This document shows, in pieces, positions 22,507 through 35,571 of a stretch of 64,000 nucleotides of DNA; position 1 is the stretch's first letter; each line of letters starts with the position of its first letter. The stretch is from Gnetum montanum (Eukaryota; Streptophyta; Gnetopsida; Gnetales; Gnetaceae): the NCBI GenBank assembly GCA_015680685.1, contig MNCI01004659.1:171853-235852 (forward strand), written 5' to 3'. A model generated the notes under the pieces. It ran no database searches. It was not told the origin of the DNA and was given only the letters and a program-made list of their open reading frames with translations. The translations under genes and the position numbers were made by a program.

Positions 22507-23348
22507 TGATGAGTAGTGAGGTAGCCCTACACTCAACCATACGAATACAAGCATGTATGCACGATTTGATTGAACTCCACGGATGGACTAGTTGTGGCAC
22601 CTAGATAATTTTATGTTGACTGCAATTCATTGTCTTCCCACCTGGACTAGTATTTGCTTTGTCACATATGGTTTAGTCCAAAGTGAGGTGTATGATGTGA
22701 TTTCTAATACTATGCTACTCCTAAAGACAATGAGAAATAACTTGATTAAGCCAATAGGCAATAGGAAATAAAATCTAAGCTAGCCTAAGTGCGATGAGCA
22801 TCCATCCTTAATCATCTATATGCATCTTGGACTTCATGTACTACTTCGAGGATTACCAAGCACACATCACTCGAAGCATTGCTTGATACGCTACTAGGTT
22901 ACCATGTAGTTACACTTAAATGTTTGTGATTAAGACGTACTCATTTTGCATTAACAATAGAAATTGTAAATGACAATAAAGGAAATATTAACTAGAAAAA
23001 AAATCAATAAATAATTAATAATTAAAATAAGTAAAAGCTAAGTGAATTCTACAATGATGAAGGAATCTTAATCTTTATTGCCAATGGTGTGCATGTCCAA
23101 GTACGTCACACTCGAACAGAGGTTCCATACAATTACAAGCATCGCACTGCGGGCATGCACTTAGAAAAAGAACTAAAAACTAATAAAGAGACTTGACCTA
23201 AAGACTTACCTAAAAGAATCCTTCATTATGTGCCTAAATGCTATATTTATAGGTTGACACAGGAATCACAATATCATGTATATGATATCGTATCCAGGAT
23301 CTGATATCGGGTACCTGATATCAAGGCCTAGCAAACCACAATTCATCA
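22507..23348 (-). repeat. B2 3' LTR (842 bp)
   Basis: Element-sense start TGATGAATTGTGG, end CTCATCA. A GATATC array is at about 23268-23330 and a TATA-like CTATAAATATAGC near 23240-23252. Confidence 0.85.
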
Positions 23349-23362
23349 TAACCCCATGACTA
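23349..23362 (-). promoter_or_regulatory. B2 polypurine tract
   Basis: TAGTCATGGGGTTA in element sense touches the LTR. It is the clearest link between the true tract and the repeated internal GTCATGGGGG motif. Confidence 0.65.
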
Positions 23363-23535
23363 AATAAAAACTCGTCCTTAAGTTAAACAAAATGAAGAAC
23401 AAGTTCATTTGATTAGATAGTGGATAGGTATGGGATTATGGACTAACTATGGATTATTTCATGCCATAGTGTGGGACTAAACAAGAAAAAATTGGGATAC
23501 CAATAGAAAACACAAAACACAAAATTTTTTGGAAC

Positions 23536-26277
23536 TCATGTGGCTCCTCCATGGGATTCTTCTTCTTATCCTATGCTTCAGGCTTTGGAAATGGGTACTT
23601 CTAAAGGAGCACCTAAAATTTCTCTTCCTCTATCTAAGGATCATGTGTCGTCCATGCTGATGTTCTAATGTTTGATGGATTCAGCACCTCCCATTGACAT
23701 GATAGTTGTGAAAACATCTGATTAGCTTTAATGTACCATGCTAAAAACAACTATCATTCCTCTTTGTAGGATTTTTCTTTGTCTCTAAGTTCTTGATAAT
23801 CTATGAGCCATCGAGCCAAGTCTACCGCAACATCCTTTTGATCTTAGTGGTTAGCTTTTACCACCTCTAGTTTAGAATTCACTTCCTCCAATTTCTACAA
23901 TGTCTTTTTATGTTTAGCAAACTATGTTTCATATTTGGCATAGGTGGCAGCTATCTAATTTTATAACTCTATCTTTGGGAATCCTACTATTAACATGGCC
24001 AAGTTGGCATACCGTAGGTTTGCTGACTCCATGTATTCTGTGAGATCCTGGATCTGTAGGTCTTGACTCTTTAATTTTGCTTGGTGGACGAAGGTGTAAG
24101 TGTCCAATATGGCCTGCTAGTCAATGTTTTGAGCATTGAAAGAGTTACTATGGGTCTTAGCCATATGGATCTTTTTTTCGATGATCTCCTTATACATCCC
24201 CACCTGATCCAGAAAATGCTCCTTCAATTTTTTATGTTGCTTAGCTTTGTTTTTCCACACACTTATTTCAATAGCCGTCCTCTGACAAATGGCACATACC
24301 TTCTCCATTGAGAGGGTCTTGTTCTCTCTGGCTAAGTGACTTATGTCTTGGTTGACTCTTATTAGTCATTCTCGCATTTGCTAAAAACTTTGCTTGAGAA
24401 GATTCTTTTGTTTTTCAACTATTGTCAGCCAAATATTTTTGGTAGCAAGGAGCTTATTTTCTTCCTATAAGGCTTTGAGTGCTTTTGCATGTGCATATGT
24501 TTGAGCCTATGCTTTCGAAGCATCCCAATTAGCCTTCTCCTTTTCCATGACTACCCTTTTATTCTCCTCTAATAATTTATTTAGTTGCTATGTCCTAAGT
24601 AATTCTAGTTGATCGGTTGGAATGAGTTAGGATAGATCCTGCTGTTTAGCTTGTAGGGCAACGAACTTCTCTTGGAGTCTTCTCAACTCATCTTTTGCAT
24701 GTTCAGCCCTTACCTTAGCCATAACCAAGTTTCCCTTAGTGAAAATGAGGTTTGACTATGCTACTATGACATCTTGGGGGATTTCAAACAAGGACATCAT
24801 TACTTATCTTATTTACAACAAACAATCTAGAGCATCCTCATGTTCCGCAGTAGTCATTAAGGTACTAACTAGAACTTGAGTATCACGTGCTCCTGTGAGA
24901 TCCACTAGTGACACAACAGGCTACATCCTAGTGTTACATGATCACCACCGTGGCACCTTCACCAGTTTCTAATTGTACTTGAAATGATGCAGCATTTCCA
25001 GAAATCTATTATGACCAATGTGACTCTCCTCCTTCTATTTGTATTGAGACCTCGCCCCTTTCATGATCGATTGAGATGGTGGGTTGTACGGAATCATCGA
25101 TCACTTTGAAGAGATTGGCCTCATTGTGACTTTCCCAATTGATCATTTCTATGATGGCCTTGAGATGGCTCATCGATGATCAGTAATCTTGTGGTGGTAG
25201 TGGCAGTGGCAGTTGGTCCTGCTAGCCTGTGGGTGGTGTGTTGGGCCTTGCTTCTTGTTGTTGATTGAGCCTCATGTCTAAAAGTTGGTAAGGCCCTACT
25301 GTTTAAGGTGTAGTGGGCCCAACCTTCTGCTTCTATTTAGGCTTCAGTGTCTCACCAACATCTTTTCTTAGTGTTGGTGGCTTTAGTAATTCGACATATG
25401 AAGCATTTTAAGCCTTTTTGAGGATATCATTAGTGTACCCTGGAATTCCAGCATGCCAGCATAGCTTCCTGATTAGACATGCAAAGGGTAATGCAAACTT
25501 TCCTATCTTGCATTCTTTGAACCGCCTCAATATTTCTGTTAGGTACAAATGGGGCAAATTGGCATCAACTTTGCCCATTAAGATTGTGCTTCCTCTAGTT
25601 GCATAGGTAGAGATCCTATTTAGCCCCTTAGTTGGGAAGATGTGATAGGTGCCAATTTTAAAGTAAATTCTCTCTTCAAGGGTGAGTTCTCCATATGTTT
25701 TGTCTTCCTTACCATACACCTATTTGAACCATACTTTTCTTGCATCTACATTATAGCAAGTGGACAAAAGAGCAACTTTGGGTCATGTATTTAGAAGATT
25801 TAGAACTTTTGCAATGGCCTTCCTGGAGAAATAAACAAAAATTCCACCAATGTCGGTGGTGTTGCCTTCCTCTTTATTATGCCAAAATTGATAAGTTTCC
25901 TCCAAATACCATTCTCCACTTTCTAAGAGGATAGGCCATAGTGGAGATCCTTTAAGTTGATCTTTGACTGGCTCAGGGGAAAATTTGGTAAAAGGCCCAA
26001 AATTAAGTTCCATGATCACTATGGTAGATGTGGACCTTTCTAGAATGGCCTAAACACATTCCAGGGACAACATGAGATGTTGTCCTTGTTCTGGTGCCCT
26101 GATTTCTCCACCTTTTTCTTGACCTTATTGTGTAGTAACAAGGGTTTCTTGATGGATGCTAAATGATTTTGCCTCCTTTTCTACATGTTCTGTAGGAGGT
26201 CCTTGGCCTCTACCTCTCCTCGGATGTTTAGATCCACCTTGAGAAGGTCCTCCTTGTTGTCCTTGTTTAGGGAACAT
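23536..26277 (-). pseudogene. B2 ORF2: plant-transposon-protein-like domain plus coiled coil
   Basis: ATG 26277 (MFPKQG) lies directly after TGTAATTACAG. The TGA is at 23536-23538, giving 914 codons with no net frame change, although one inner stretch (about 24308-24117) reads in another phase. Residues 20-45 are Arg/Gly-rich. Residues of roughly 85-290 carry MELNFGPFTKFS, LKGSPLWPILLESG, YQFWHNKEEG, LTLEERIYFKIGTYHIFPTKG and FALPFACLIRKLCWHAGIPG. The rest is dominated by Lys/Glu/Gln heptad-like coiled coil and ends in a Pro/Arg-rich tail. The pattern of an FP-like block, LI..LC..AG and a preceding Ile/Gly-rich helix recalls the putative plant transposon protein domain of Athila/Tat-associated ORFs. 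The function is unknown; position before the 3' LTR resembles env-like ORFs of plant gypsy elements. Confidence 0.72.
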
Positions 26278-28215
26278 CTGTAATTACATTGAGATCAATT
26301 CTTAGTAAGGTCATTTAACAAAGTTTAAGTATCTTATACCTTACTCATTGCCTTTAATAAATTTTGAATTCTTGCTTAGTGTGATTTAGAGTTAGAAATT
26401 TTTCAAGGAAATTGCCCTAAAAGTTTTAATGGTGAGTCTAATTTGATCAGGTGATTCCAACAATAATTTACATGATTTGGATGAAGGAAGAAAATTAGTT
26501 TGGCATGAGTTCTTAACATTTCTTAATATTTCTTGCCTCTATGATATCCTTCAGGTGATAGTGAATTTTGAAAAATTTATGCATGAATTCTACTGTACCC
26601 CTCCCCCACGACTGAGTTAAACACTCCGGGTTTAAGTAAGTTTGATCGAAAGGGAAATCAGAGCATTAATGAGTGAGATATTAATGGTTAAATATTAGAC
26701 TCACAAAGCGTGAAAAATCATGGAAGAAAATTCCAATAACTCATCTCACATCAATACTTGAAAATGACTCCTACATGTGTACGTGATAGTGCGGACTCGA
26801 TATCGCGTCAGACCCAATACTGGGTACCCGATATTGCATCCTATCCAAAATAAGGTACTTAGTAAAATTGATGAATTTTTGAGTTTTCACAACCTAAAAT
26901 GAAGAATTTGAGGTAGATTTGAAAAATCTAGTGTAATGTTAAGTGGACATTAAGGCACCAAAAGTATAATGAAGTGGAATTATACAATGAAGTTCATAAA
27001 TAGGGTGAGGAAAAAGGACATGTGGTGCAAAGGAATGTTTGGTTGAAATATTTGATAAAGGAAAGAATAAATTTAGCAATGTAGTACTTGGAGGGTATAA
27101 AATGATGTGGTGGTGTGCAACAAGTACAAATTGCAAAAGTTACACAAGTGGATCCTCCCTAAAGCAGGTTCCAACCTATAATGCCCTTGCATAACCACAC
27201 CTTAAAATGTTCGTAGGTACTAGAAGGGTTAAATGTAATCTGCACCTGTGCAACAAAACACAGACATGTTAAATACCACTATAATGAGGTATGAATTATA
27301 CACCACACAAGACACAAGTTAGAAATACTTGGACCATGAGATCAGAAGAATTGTAGAAGGGATTGCAGAGATTAGAATGTGAGGTAACTTACCCTGGGCA
27401 AAATGAATTCAAAGTGTTTTGCATGATTAAGGTACCATTAGCCTTTCGCCTCAAGATCAAAACCAAGTCCATACCTCTAATTAGTGACATTACATTGTTT
27501 CATCTTGATGATAAACAACCATAAGAGCATCATAACAGCAAGGTGTACGATCACTTCGCATTTTGTGCAAGGGAGGAGTGATTTGAATTTGTCTACGGCA
27601 TGTTTTTCTTGATCTTTTCTTTGCTATTTTTCTTCTTTCTTTTCTTTTTTCTTCTTCTGGCCACTTTTGTTCTTTATCTTTCTCAATGGGAATCTGGAGA
27701 GGCTACCAATCTTTAAGCATGGATGCATGTCTTTCTAGTGGGATCCTCTAGAACAGTATTGAGTGCCTTTATTACAACTGTTACTCCCATTGTTCGTTAG
27801 ATCTACAAGGATCTTAGTACAACCAAGCTACATGATAGCACATACAAATGTCACCAAAGAGAATCCACAAGTCCCCTTGATGTCACACCCTTTCCATTCC
27901 CTCTTAGTCCATCACTTTTTTTTCTAGGTATGATGGGTTTACTTTTAGTTTTGATGATAACAAGCATATCATCATACCCAGAGTAAGAACCTCTTTTTAA
28001 TAGAATGGGTGGGTAGATGTTTTGGGCTCACTATCCAAATAATTATTCCCTTGTGACTTGATAGCATAGAACAACACCTTAACCGATAGGTCACATGACT
28101 ATTTTATTCATAAATGAGATCACGCTTAAAAAGATAAAACAACAAATTGAAAGATGAAAAATTAGAAAATGAAAAATTGAAAAAAAAAAATTAAACCAAA
28201 GAAAAGAAAAAACAT
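26278..28215 (-). other. B2 region between gag and ORF2
   Basis: It holds the acceptor signal before ORF2 (26278-26310) and a GTCGTGGGGGA motif (26601-26616). A U3-like GATATC array (26765-26840) is followed by the conserved block around 27140-27240 and T-rich low-complexity sequence near 27600-27660. No RT or integrase motif is present. Confidence 0.65.
26765..26840 (-). promoter_or_regulatory. Internal GATATC array upstream of B2 ORF2
   Basis: In element sense it contains ATATCGGGTACCC, then CGCGATATCGAG, resembling the array in the U3 of B LTRs. It lies about 0.5 kb before ORF2. A promoter or enhancer role is inferred. Confidence 0.45.
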
Positions 28216-29590
28216 TCACAAATTCTGCTTGTTAGAATGGGGGTATCCCCCATGACTAAACCTTTGATCATGGCAAGAATTAATAAATGGAAAGTTTGGA
28301 TACATGCATGTTGGAAATATTGGGGTTTGATCATATCCAAACCACTGGGTGTCTTTTGGAGTGGTGGCAAGAATGTTCCCAAATTGGGGTTTACACGCTT
28401 AATTAAAGTAGGTATAGTGGGGTAGATTATAAGATGTGGTCATGTGATACGAGGTTGATCCACTATGGCACTCATGACCATAAGATGGTGTGCAAGGATT
28501 GATATGTCTCCTCACTTTGTTATTTTCATTGGGCCACCTGGTTGTTGGAGTGTTAATTGGTGGCTTGGATAAGGTAACATGAGGCGTTGAGTTCGAAGAG
28601 GAAGGTGTATCACAGTGTTGGGCTTATGTTGAGTTGAAGGATGCAATGGTTTCAAAATTGTGCTATCTCTTTTTATGGCCATTCCTAAAGAAAGGATGCT
28701 TCCAACATTGTGGAGGACTCCAACTATTGTTAACAGTAGCAGCACAAGTAATGTTTGTTGGTTGGTGTTGTGGTGCAAAACCTTTTGGTACAATTGGTGG
28801 CGATGTAGAAGGAGGTAACAAATGAGAATATTGAAGGCAAGGAGTAGTGTAAGGAACATGAGGTGGTGATCCTATGGGAGAGGACATTGGCTAATGATAC
28901 TCAGGAGAATGATAACGATGAGGTGAAGTAGAAGATGTTGATCTAGTTGGAGAAATAGGGTGCTGAACATACTAAGCACTTGGTGTCAAGGCATATGAAT
29001 GGTGAAGCTAGTTTGGCAGTGGTCTCCCCCACGACTGGGGGTTTTGCCACTACCATTGAGCATAGTACTCTTGTACGAAATCTAGATGTAGCATTCTTCC
29101 CCAATGCTTATGTAGATGTGACAAGATTTAGCATTGGCCTTTGGGGTGATCATACAGGCAAACATTGCATTGATACTTATAATTTATAGTTGGCCCCCTA
29201 TCCTTATTTTCTTTAATCCTTCTTTCCAATTATCGAATGGTGTTCTATCCTGTTTCTCGGTTTGGCATCCTCTATTTGTTCTAGTTGTCAAAGTGATCTT
29301 GTGTGGTTCTACCCCTAATAATGTTTGCATATTCTCTACATTTTTCATGTATCCATTTTGTCATCTTATTGATATTTGCCTTGATTTCATCTAGTGATTT
29401 TAGTATTGGCAAAGATGGGGATGGTTCCACCTCCTTGAGGTGAGTTGATTTCTCCTCTTCATGATTATGGACCTTTGTTACTCTAAGAGTCTAGTTTGGT
29501 TGATATTTTTCAGCATTCTTCCATTTGGCTATTTCTCCTTCTTCTTTTACTACCTGCTTAATAAGCTCTTGGAATTGATGGGTTCGTAGT
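28216..29590 (-). pseudogene. B2 gag, C-terminal segment
   Basis: Once element C is removed, this joins in frame with 40623-39614 and gives 795 codons. It holds a zinc-knuckle-like region near 29150, a Pro/Ser/His-rich tail with SSPIGSPPHVPYTTPC, and a stop at 28216-28218. Only in-frame stops interrupt it. The SHGG-type motif near its end (28246-28260 region) matches B1 and B3. Confidence 0.78.
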
Positions 29591-30437
29591 TGATGAGTGG
29601 CAATGTAACCCTACGCCCAACCATATGAATACGAGCATTCATGCATGATCTAGTCAAACTCTGAGGATTAAGTGCTTATGCACCTATATAGAACAAGGAT
29701 GAGTTATGCAATTGTTGTCTTCCCAAGCTTACTTATAAGGCACAATTGTATGGTTAAGTAAACTCAAGGTATATGATTTTTTTATGTTCTTTATATTTTC
29801 TATCTTGGTCTCCTAAGTGTGTGAAATGAAAATATTTAGTTAACTAATGGATTTTTGTAACTCTAATGTTAATTGAATCCTAACACCAGCATTCATTTCC
29901 ACTCTTTGGACACATTCTAAACCAATGTAACACTACTAGGATTACCAAATGCTAATCGTTACTGGATTACCAAGTGTTCCACATATGCTTAAAGTGGTTG
30001 TGCTGAGTGTAGTAATTTGTTGATAATTAATAAATCTATAGAAATAACATTGATTAACTAATGAGAGCATCAAATAATAGTAAATAACATTAAATGCAAT
30101 AGTTAAGCTATTCTAAATGTTGCAAGGTTTATCACAAAGTTTGTCTTTATTTTCAAACACAAGGTGTGCTCAGATACACAATGCTCGAATAAAGATCTGT
30201 TTACTCTATGACTCCTACTGCGGGCACTCAGAAATAATTCTAACTCTAGAATAGAAAAACTTCAAGAGTTCAACTAAAGGACTAAAACATACTATCCAAA
30301 ACCAAGCACCCTTGTCTCTTATTTATAGATAACAAGATAGGCTCTGACATCATGTGTTCAATATCGCTTGGTTAATCTGATATCGAGTATCCGATATCAA
30401 GGGTCTGATATTAGGTTTCTTATTTGGTGACTTATCA
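29591..30437 (-). repeat. C 3' LTR (847 bp)
   Basis: Element-sense start TGATAAGTCACCAAATAAG, end CTCATCA. A GATATC array lies at about 30352-30415 and a TATA-like CTATAAATAAGAG at 30316-30328. Confidence 0.9.
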
Positions 30438-30451
30438 TACCTCCACAATGG
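30438..30451 (-). promoter_or_regulatory. C polypurine tract
   Basis: CCATTGTGGAGGTA in element sense abuts the LTR. It is preceded by ACTCAAGGATGAGTTTTC, which also precedes the tract in the B family. Confidence 0.6.
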
Positions 30452-32391
30452 AATGAAAACTCATCCTTGAGTTCCTTACAAAATATTGGGAAGGTATGGG
30501 ATTATTGACTAAACGACAACTGACGGTGACATGGAATGATAGACTCAAAGTGCTCGGTGAATGGATCAACAAACATATTACAACATTGGTGTTCATAACC
30601 ATTGTGGTGAGCACTACACATAGGTGACATCCAGACCCCCATTTAACAGCTTGAAGAGAGAGAGAGAGAAAAGAAAATGAGGCACGTTGCTACCGATGTA
30701 AAAAAAGTGCATACCATTGTTCATCCATGGCCACATGACTAAGCTTGTTCCTTGCGTAAATGCTCTTACTCCAATCCATCCTGAGTACTCCCTCCTATCC
30801 CAGTCCATTATTCATGTGATCACCATCTACACACACAACACAATCACAAATTAGCAAGGATAGATAAGATATAATGCAGTTGATACTTGCCTCAATATGA
30901 AGCACATTGTCTAGGTTGTGGGTATGGTAGATACTAGGTTAGAGGTTTGTAACTAATAACTACCCAAGGTGTGGGGGTGAGATAAGTAATGAAATGGAAA
31001 AATTTGCGACAGGCCCCCATGACTAAGAGCAAACCTCTAGTAGCCATAGGATGGAGAATGAAAGAAAAAGAAAGATAAGAGAAATAACAATGGTGAACCC
31101 AATAAAAATGCATAGAAGGGAAGAGAAAAATAAAAATGAATGTCATGGATGGGGTGAAATGAGAAATAGTTAATTGGAAGAAATATTTAAGGAAAAAGAA
31201 CTTAACAATTACACTAAAAAGAAATGCTAGTGGGTCCTCCCCAAAGTACGCTCATGCCCTTTATGCCCTAACAAACCCACAAACCAAAGAGTCTGTAGGC
31301 TCTAGGAATGACATATGAAGACAATAGTTAAGAATTCACCCACAAGAATTTATCAAAGAATAACAATGCACTGACCAAGATATAAGTTAATCATAAAATC
31401 AGAAATGAGGTAGAATATGGGAAGCAATATGGAAAGAGAAGAGAGAATGGAATGGAATCCTAAAATCAAGGTTGTGTAAAGTCCCTTGTGTATTATGTGG
31501 TTAAGGTGACTTAATAAAATTTAGTCCAAATCTAGAGTAAAACTAATCACATCTAGTGACCTTGCATCAACACACTTAACCAACCCATCCTCTTGAAGCA
31601 ACAAAAATGCTTTCACAGAGCAACTTCCATCCCAAAAAGAGAAGAATAGAGAAACAGGAAGTGAGAAAGGGCCTTAGTTAGAGGAAACCTTCAGGCATGG
31701 GTAACATGTCTTTCCAATGCCATAACCAGTGCTTGTAGTACATGTTCCTTTATTATGTCTAAGGAGTGTGCTTTGAATTTCCACCAGTTTTTTTTTTTGA
31801 ATTTTTTGCATTTTTTAGCTTTTTGGATGGGAATCACATCATGCAAAGACTTATTTGACTAGGCCAACTTCCCAGTGGTGTTTGGCGGTGGAATGGCAAA
31901 AAGCCTATGAAAAAAATCCAAGTACCCAAGAGAATAGCCAGCACAAATGCATCAAATCCCATTGAAGTCACATCCTTTTCAATCCATTTGAATCTTTCCT
32001 TGGTTTGAAGAATACTAAGCCATAAATTCATTAATAGGTTTGATTAGAAAAATGGATAGTACATTTCCAAAACAAAGGGAGACCATAGATTTGAATGGAT
32101 GAATGGATGACATGGACTCATTGCTTTTTTTATCAAAAGAAATCATATCTTAGCATCAACATTAAAAGTCAAAGGTAAAAACCAAACATTAGCAATCAAC
32201 ACCATTATAATACAACCCACCATCATGAACACTTAATATGTGATGAGTGAGAATAAATCAAAGAAAATGTAACAGAGAAAGAAATAGTAAAAATGTTAAT
32301 AATGATGTAAAAAAAACAAGTAAAGATGAAAAATGTGTAAAACAAAAATGTGTAAAAAAAAAAGACAAAAGAAACTGAGGGCATAGAATAA
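30452..32391 (-). other. C non-coding 3' region
   Basis: About 1.9 kb between the pol stop and the polypurine tract. It contains a (GA)n run (30658-30672) and a GTCATGGGGG motif at 31011-31025. A conserved block at about 31225-31310 is shared with B and D. No coding frame is supported. Many Tat-lineage elements have long sequence here. Confidence 0.65.
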
Positions 32392-33700
32392 TTAGCATTG
32401 GTGGCCATCTCCCCCATGACTGAGTTGGAAGGAGGAGATCTGAAATAATGAGTAGGGTTGTCCATCAACAAAGGTAGTGTTAGTACTAGCCATTTTGGGC
32501 TCATGGAAAGGTTTGGTTTGCTAGATGTTGACCAATAATTTCTTATCTAAGCTTCCAAGTTTATAAATCATCATGGCCCTTGAAGGAAAAATTTCATGCA
32601 TGATATAAGGTCCTTCCCATAGCATTTGAAATTTAGTTCATTGTGGCACATGTGTGGGATTCCAATAAAAAACCCTATCTCCTGGTTGGTATTTGACTTT
32701 TCTAATTCTTAGGTCATGATGTTGTTTGTTGAAGGCCATGTGCAGTTCGTTGGATGATAGGGCGACTAATTAGTTTTCATCTAGCAAGTTAAGATTCATT
32801 AACCATTCTTTCTGTGCTAGATTTAGGTCAAGGTTAAGGTCACATGCTGTAGATAGTGTATGGAGCTCAGCTTGGATAGGAAGTGTTGGAAGTTTACCGT
32901 ACACTAACTTATAGGGAGAATAACCTATAGGGAGTTCTCATGTGGAGTGGTAGGCCCAAAGAGCATCGTTCAGTTTGGTGCTCCAGTCTCACCTATATTT
33001 GCTAATGGTTTGTGTCAAATTTTTTGTGATTTTCCTATTGGTGACTTCGACTTGACCATTCGCTTGAGGATGATATGGTGTAGTCAGTTTATGCTCAACT
33101 CTTAAGGATTGCATCAACTTTCGAAAAGTCGCACCTATAAAATGTGTACCATTATTAGAAATAAGTGCATGAGGCACACAAAACGTGTTTACAATTTGTT
33201 GTTGAACAAATCGTGCAATGATAGATGATGTATAGTCAGTAACAGCAGCTAATTCTGCCCATTTTGCAAAATAATCAATAGCAACAATAATGTATGCTTT
33301 TCCATTGGACATCGGTGTAATAGGCCCCATAAAATCAATACACCATACGTTGAAGGGTTCTAAGGGTTGAATCCATTGTTGTGGATCCTCCATTCTAGCA
33401 GTCATTCCTCCATCACGTTGGCAACACTCACAAGATTGGACAAAATGATGGGCATCTCGAAATAATGTAGGCCAATAATATCCTGCAAGCAAGTTTTTAA
33501 TGGTTATTCATCTCCTAGTGTAATGACCCCCACAAGGGCCCTCATGAACATCTTGGAGAACTCGCAATTGATTTGCATTGGGAACACACCATTGGACCAA
33601 GCCATCGGAACACACCTTGTAAAGGTGTCCATTGATTTTAATGAAATGTTTAACTTGGTGGAAAAACTGTTGTTTCTTTCTAACATCTAGCCCTTGTGGT
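32392..33700 (-). pseudogene. C integrase and pol C-terminal tail
   Basis: The integrase would insert the cDNA into the genome. A zinc-binding N-terminal domain is seen as HEGPCGGH (residue about 1694) with CECC (1732-1735). The catalytic core has D in CIDFMGP (1764). The second acidic position reads SNNG, Asn replacing Asp at 1824 (33154-33156). Glu is kept in QVEVTNR at 1860. The 35-residue spacing of the DD35E family is intact. A GDRVFYWNP-type C-terminal region follows, then the tail ending SHGGDGHQC at the stop 32392-32394. The lost Asp is a G-to-A change and would abolish activity. The frame is continuous with RT and gag. Confidence 0.88.
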
Positions 33701-34240
33701 GTTTCTTATGTGAGAAGATAAGTACGAATGCTACTATACCAATTTGTATCTATGGGTGATTGATTGTTTATTACACCTGCAAAGAGGATTTCATTAGGGA
33801 AGCGATTAGAAATTGCATATTCATCCTCTTTGTTGTCCCATTGCAACTGAGATAAATGATCAGCAATGTTACGATCTACCATCATGAGATTGAACTCTTA
33901 CAAGATCACAAGACATCGTATGATGCGAGGGCTCACTATTGGTTTATTCATAAGGAATCGAATCACACTATGATCTATGTGTACAAATACCTTATAGCCT
34001 AATACATAGTGCCTAAATTTCTCTAGTGCAAACACCACAACTATTAACTATTTTTCTGTTGTGGTATAGTTGAGTTGTGCACCAACAATGCTTCGACTTG
34101 CATAGTGAATATAATAGGGACGTTTTTGGTCATCTAATTGTGTAAGTATAGCTCTTAAAGTAAAATTGGATGTGTTAGTCATTATATGGAACAATCTGGA
34201 CCAGTCAAGAGCTTGTAGAATGGGTGTTTCTATGAGCTTC
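33701..34240 (-). pseudogene. C RNase H domain
   Basis: It would degrade the RNA of the RNA-DNA hybrid. Motifs: YYIHYASRSIVGAQLNYTTTE, then the FALEKFRHYVLGYKVFVHIDH block, in the usual place after the RT connection. In-frame stops occur after TTTEK and elsewhere. Boundaries are approximate. Confidence 0.75.
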
Positions 34241-35271
34241 TACTTTGAGGTTTGGAAAGTTAACTCACATTCCTCGGTCCATTCAAAGGGTACATCCTTT
34301 TTCGTTAATTCTACCAGCGATTTTGCAATCTTTGAAAAGTTCTTAATGAAATATCTATAATAGCCAATATGTCCAAGGAATGGTTGGACATCTTTTACAG
34401 TTTCAAGTTGACGAGTGATTCCTTGGATGACTTTAATTTTTTCAAGATCTACCTCTATCCTTGTTTGTGAAATTTTATGCCCTAATACAATGTCCTCTTG
34501 GACCATTAAGTGGCTTTTCTACCAATTGAGCCTTAGTTTGGTTTCAACACATCATTTCAGCACTTGCTCTAATCGGTCCAATGCTTGTTTAATGTCCACT
34601 CTGTAGGTGGAGAAATCGTCCATAAAAAACTCCACACCATTCCCTATTTGCTACTGAAACATACTAAGAACCAAACTTTGAAATGTTGTTGGAGCATTGC
34701 ACAAGCCAAATGGCATTTTTCTATATGCAAATGTCCCCCAAGGATTCATAAATGTAGCTTTGGCTTGGTCTTCTAGTCCTATTTGGATTTGATTGTACCC
34801 ACTGTAACCATCTAGAAAACTATAATAACAATGTCTTGCAATGGTATCTAAGACTTGTTCAACAAATGGTAATGGAAAATGATCTTTACATGTTGCCATG
34901 TTTAATAGCCTAAAGTCTATACACACCCTCCATTTATCAAAATTTTTAGGCACAATGACTAATGGACTAACCCATTCACTGTCAGCAATGAGGTAGATGA
35001 ACCCAGCCTTCAGAACTTGTTCAATTTCTTCCTTAACTACTTGCTTAAGCTTTGGGTTCAATCATCTTTGCAGTTGTCATCAAAGCTTCATAGAGGGATT
35101 AGTGTAAATTCTATGTTGGCATATCCTAGGATCTATTTTGATTAATTTGGGATATGACCAAGAAAAGGCTTTTGACCATTTTTTTACCATCTTTAGCAGT
35201 CCTTCTTTTTGTTGAGGAGAAAGCTTAGCATCAATGATTATCAATTTTCCATTCTTGATACCAATGGGCAA
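34240..35271 (-). pseudogene. C reverse transcriptase
   Basis: The expected RT blocks appear in order: LKAGFIYLIADSEWVSPLVIV, WRVCIDFRLLN, KDHFPLPF, the FLDGYSGYNQI block, FAYRKMPFGLCNAPTTFQ, the catalytic FMDDF box at residue about 1336 (34615-34629), and PFLGHIGYYRYFI in the connection. The aspartates of the catalytic box are intact. In-frame stops, for example after MFQ (34648-34650), are typical TAG or TAA from CAG/CAA. It would copy element RNA primed by tRNA-Asp. It is the only reverse transcriptase core of a gypsy element legible in the window apart from the start of G. Confidence 0.92.
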
Positions 35272-35571
35272 TGATTTTAATTCAAGAGGCTCTTACTTAA
35301 ACTCACCAGGGATTTCCAACTTCCCCCAGTTGATATCTTTGGTGTCAGTACTTGGAAGTTGGTGATGGACTTGCTTTAATGCATCTATGCTATTGATATA
35401 GGCACAAGTCAAGCTCTTAGTTGGTTCCATGCATAAAGTTGAATTGCTCTCTAGGTTAGCTATCAGCCACTGGGTGCCTTCCTATCTTATGGTTGCTACA
35501 TATAGGCATCTTTGTATGTTAGATACTTGTGCACACTAGTTACATGCAGGCAATGTTGAGTGTTGTACAAA

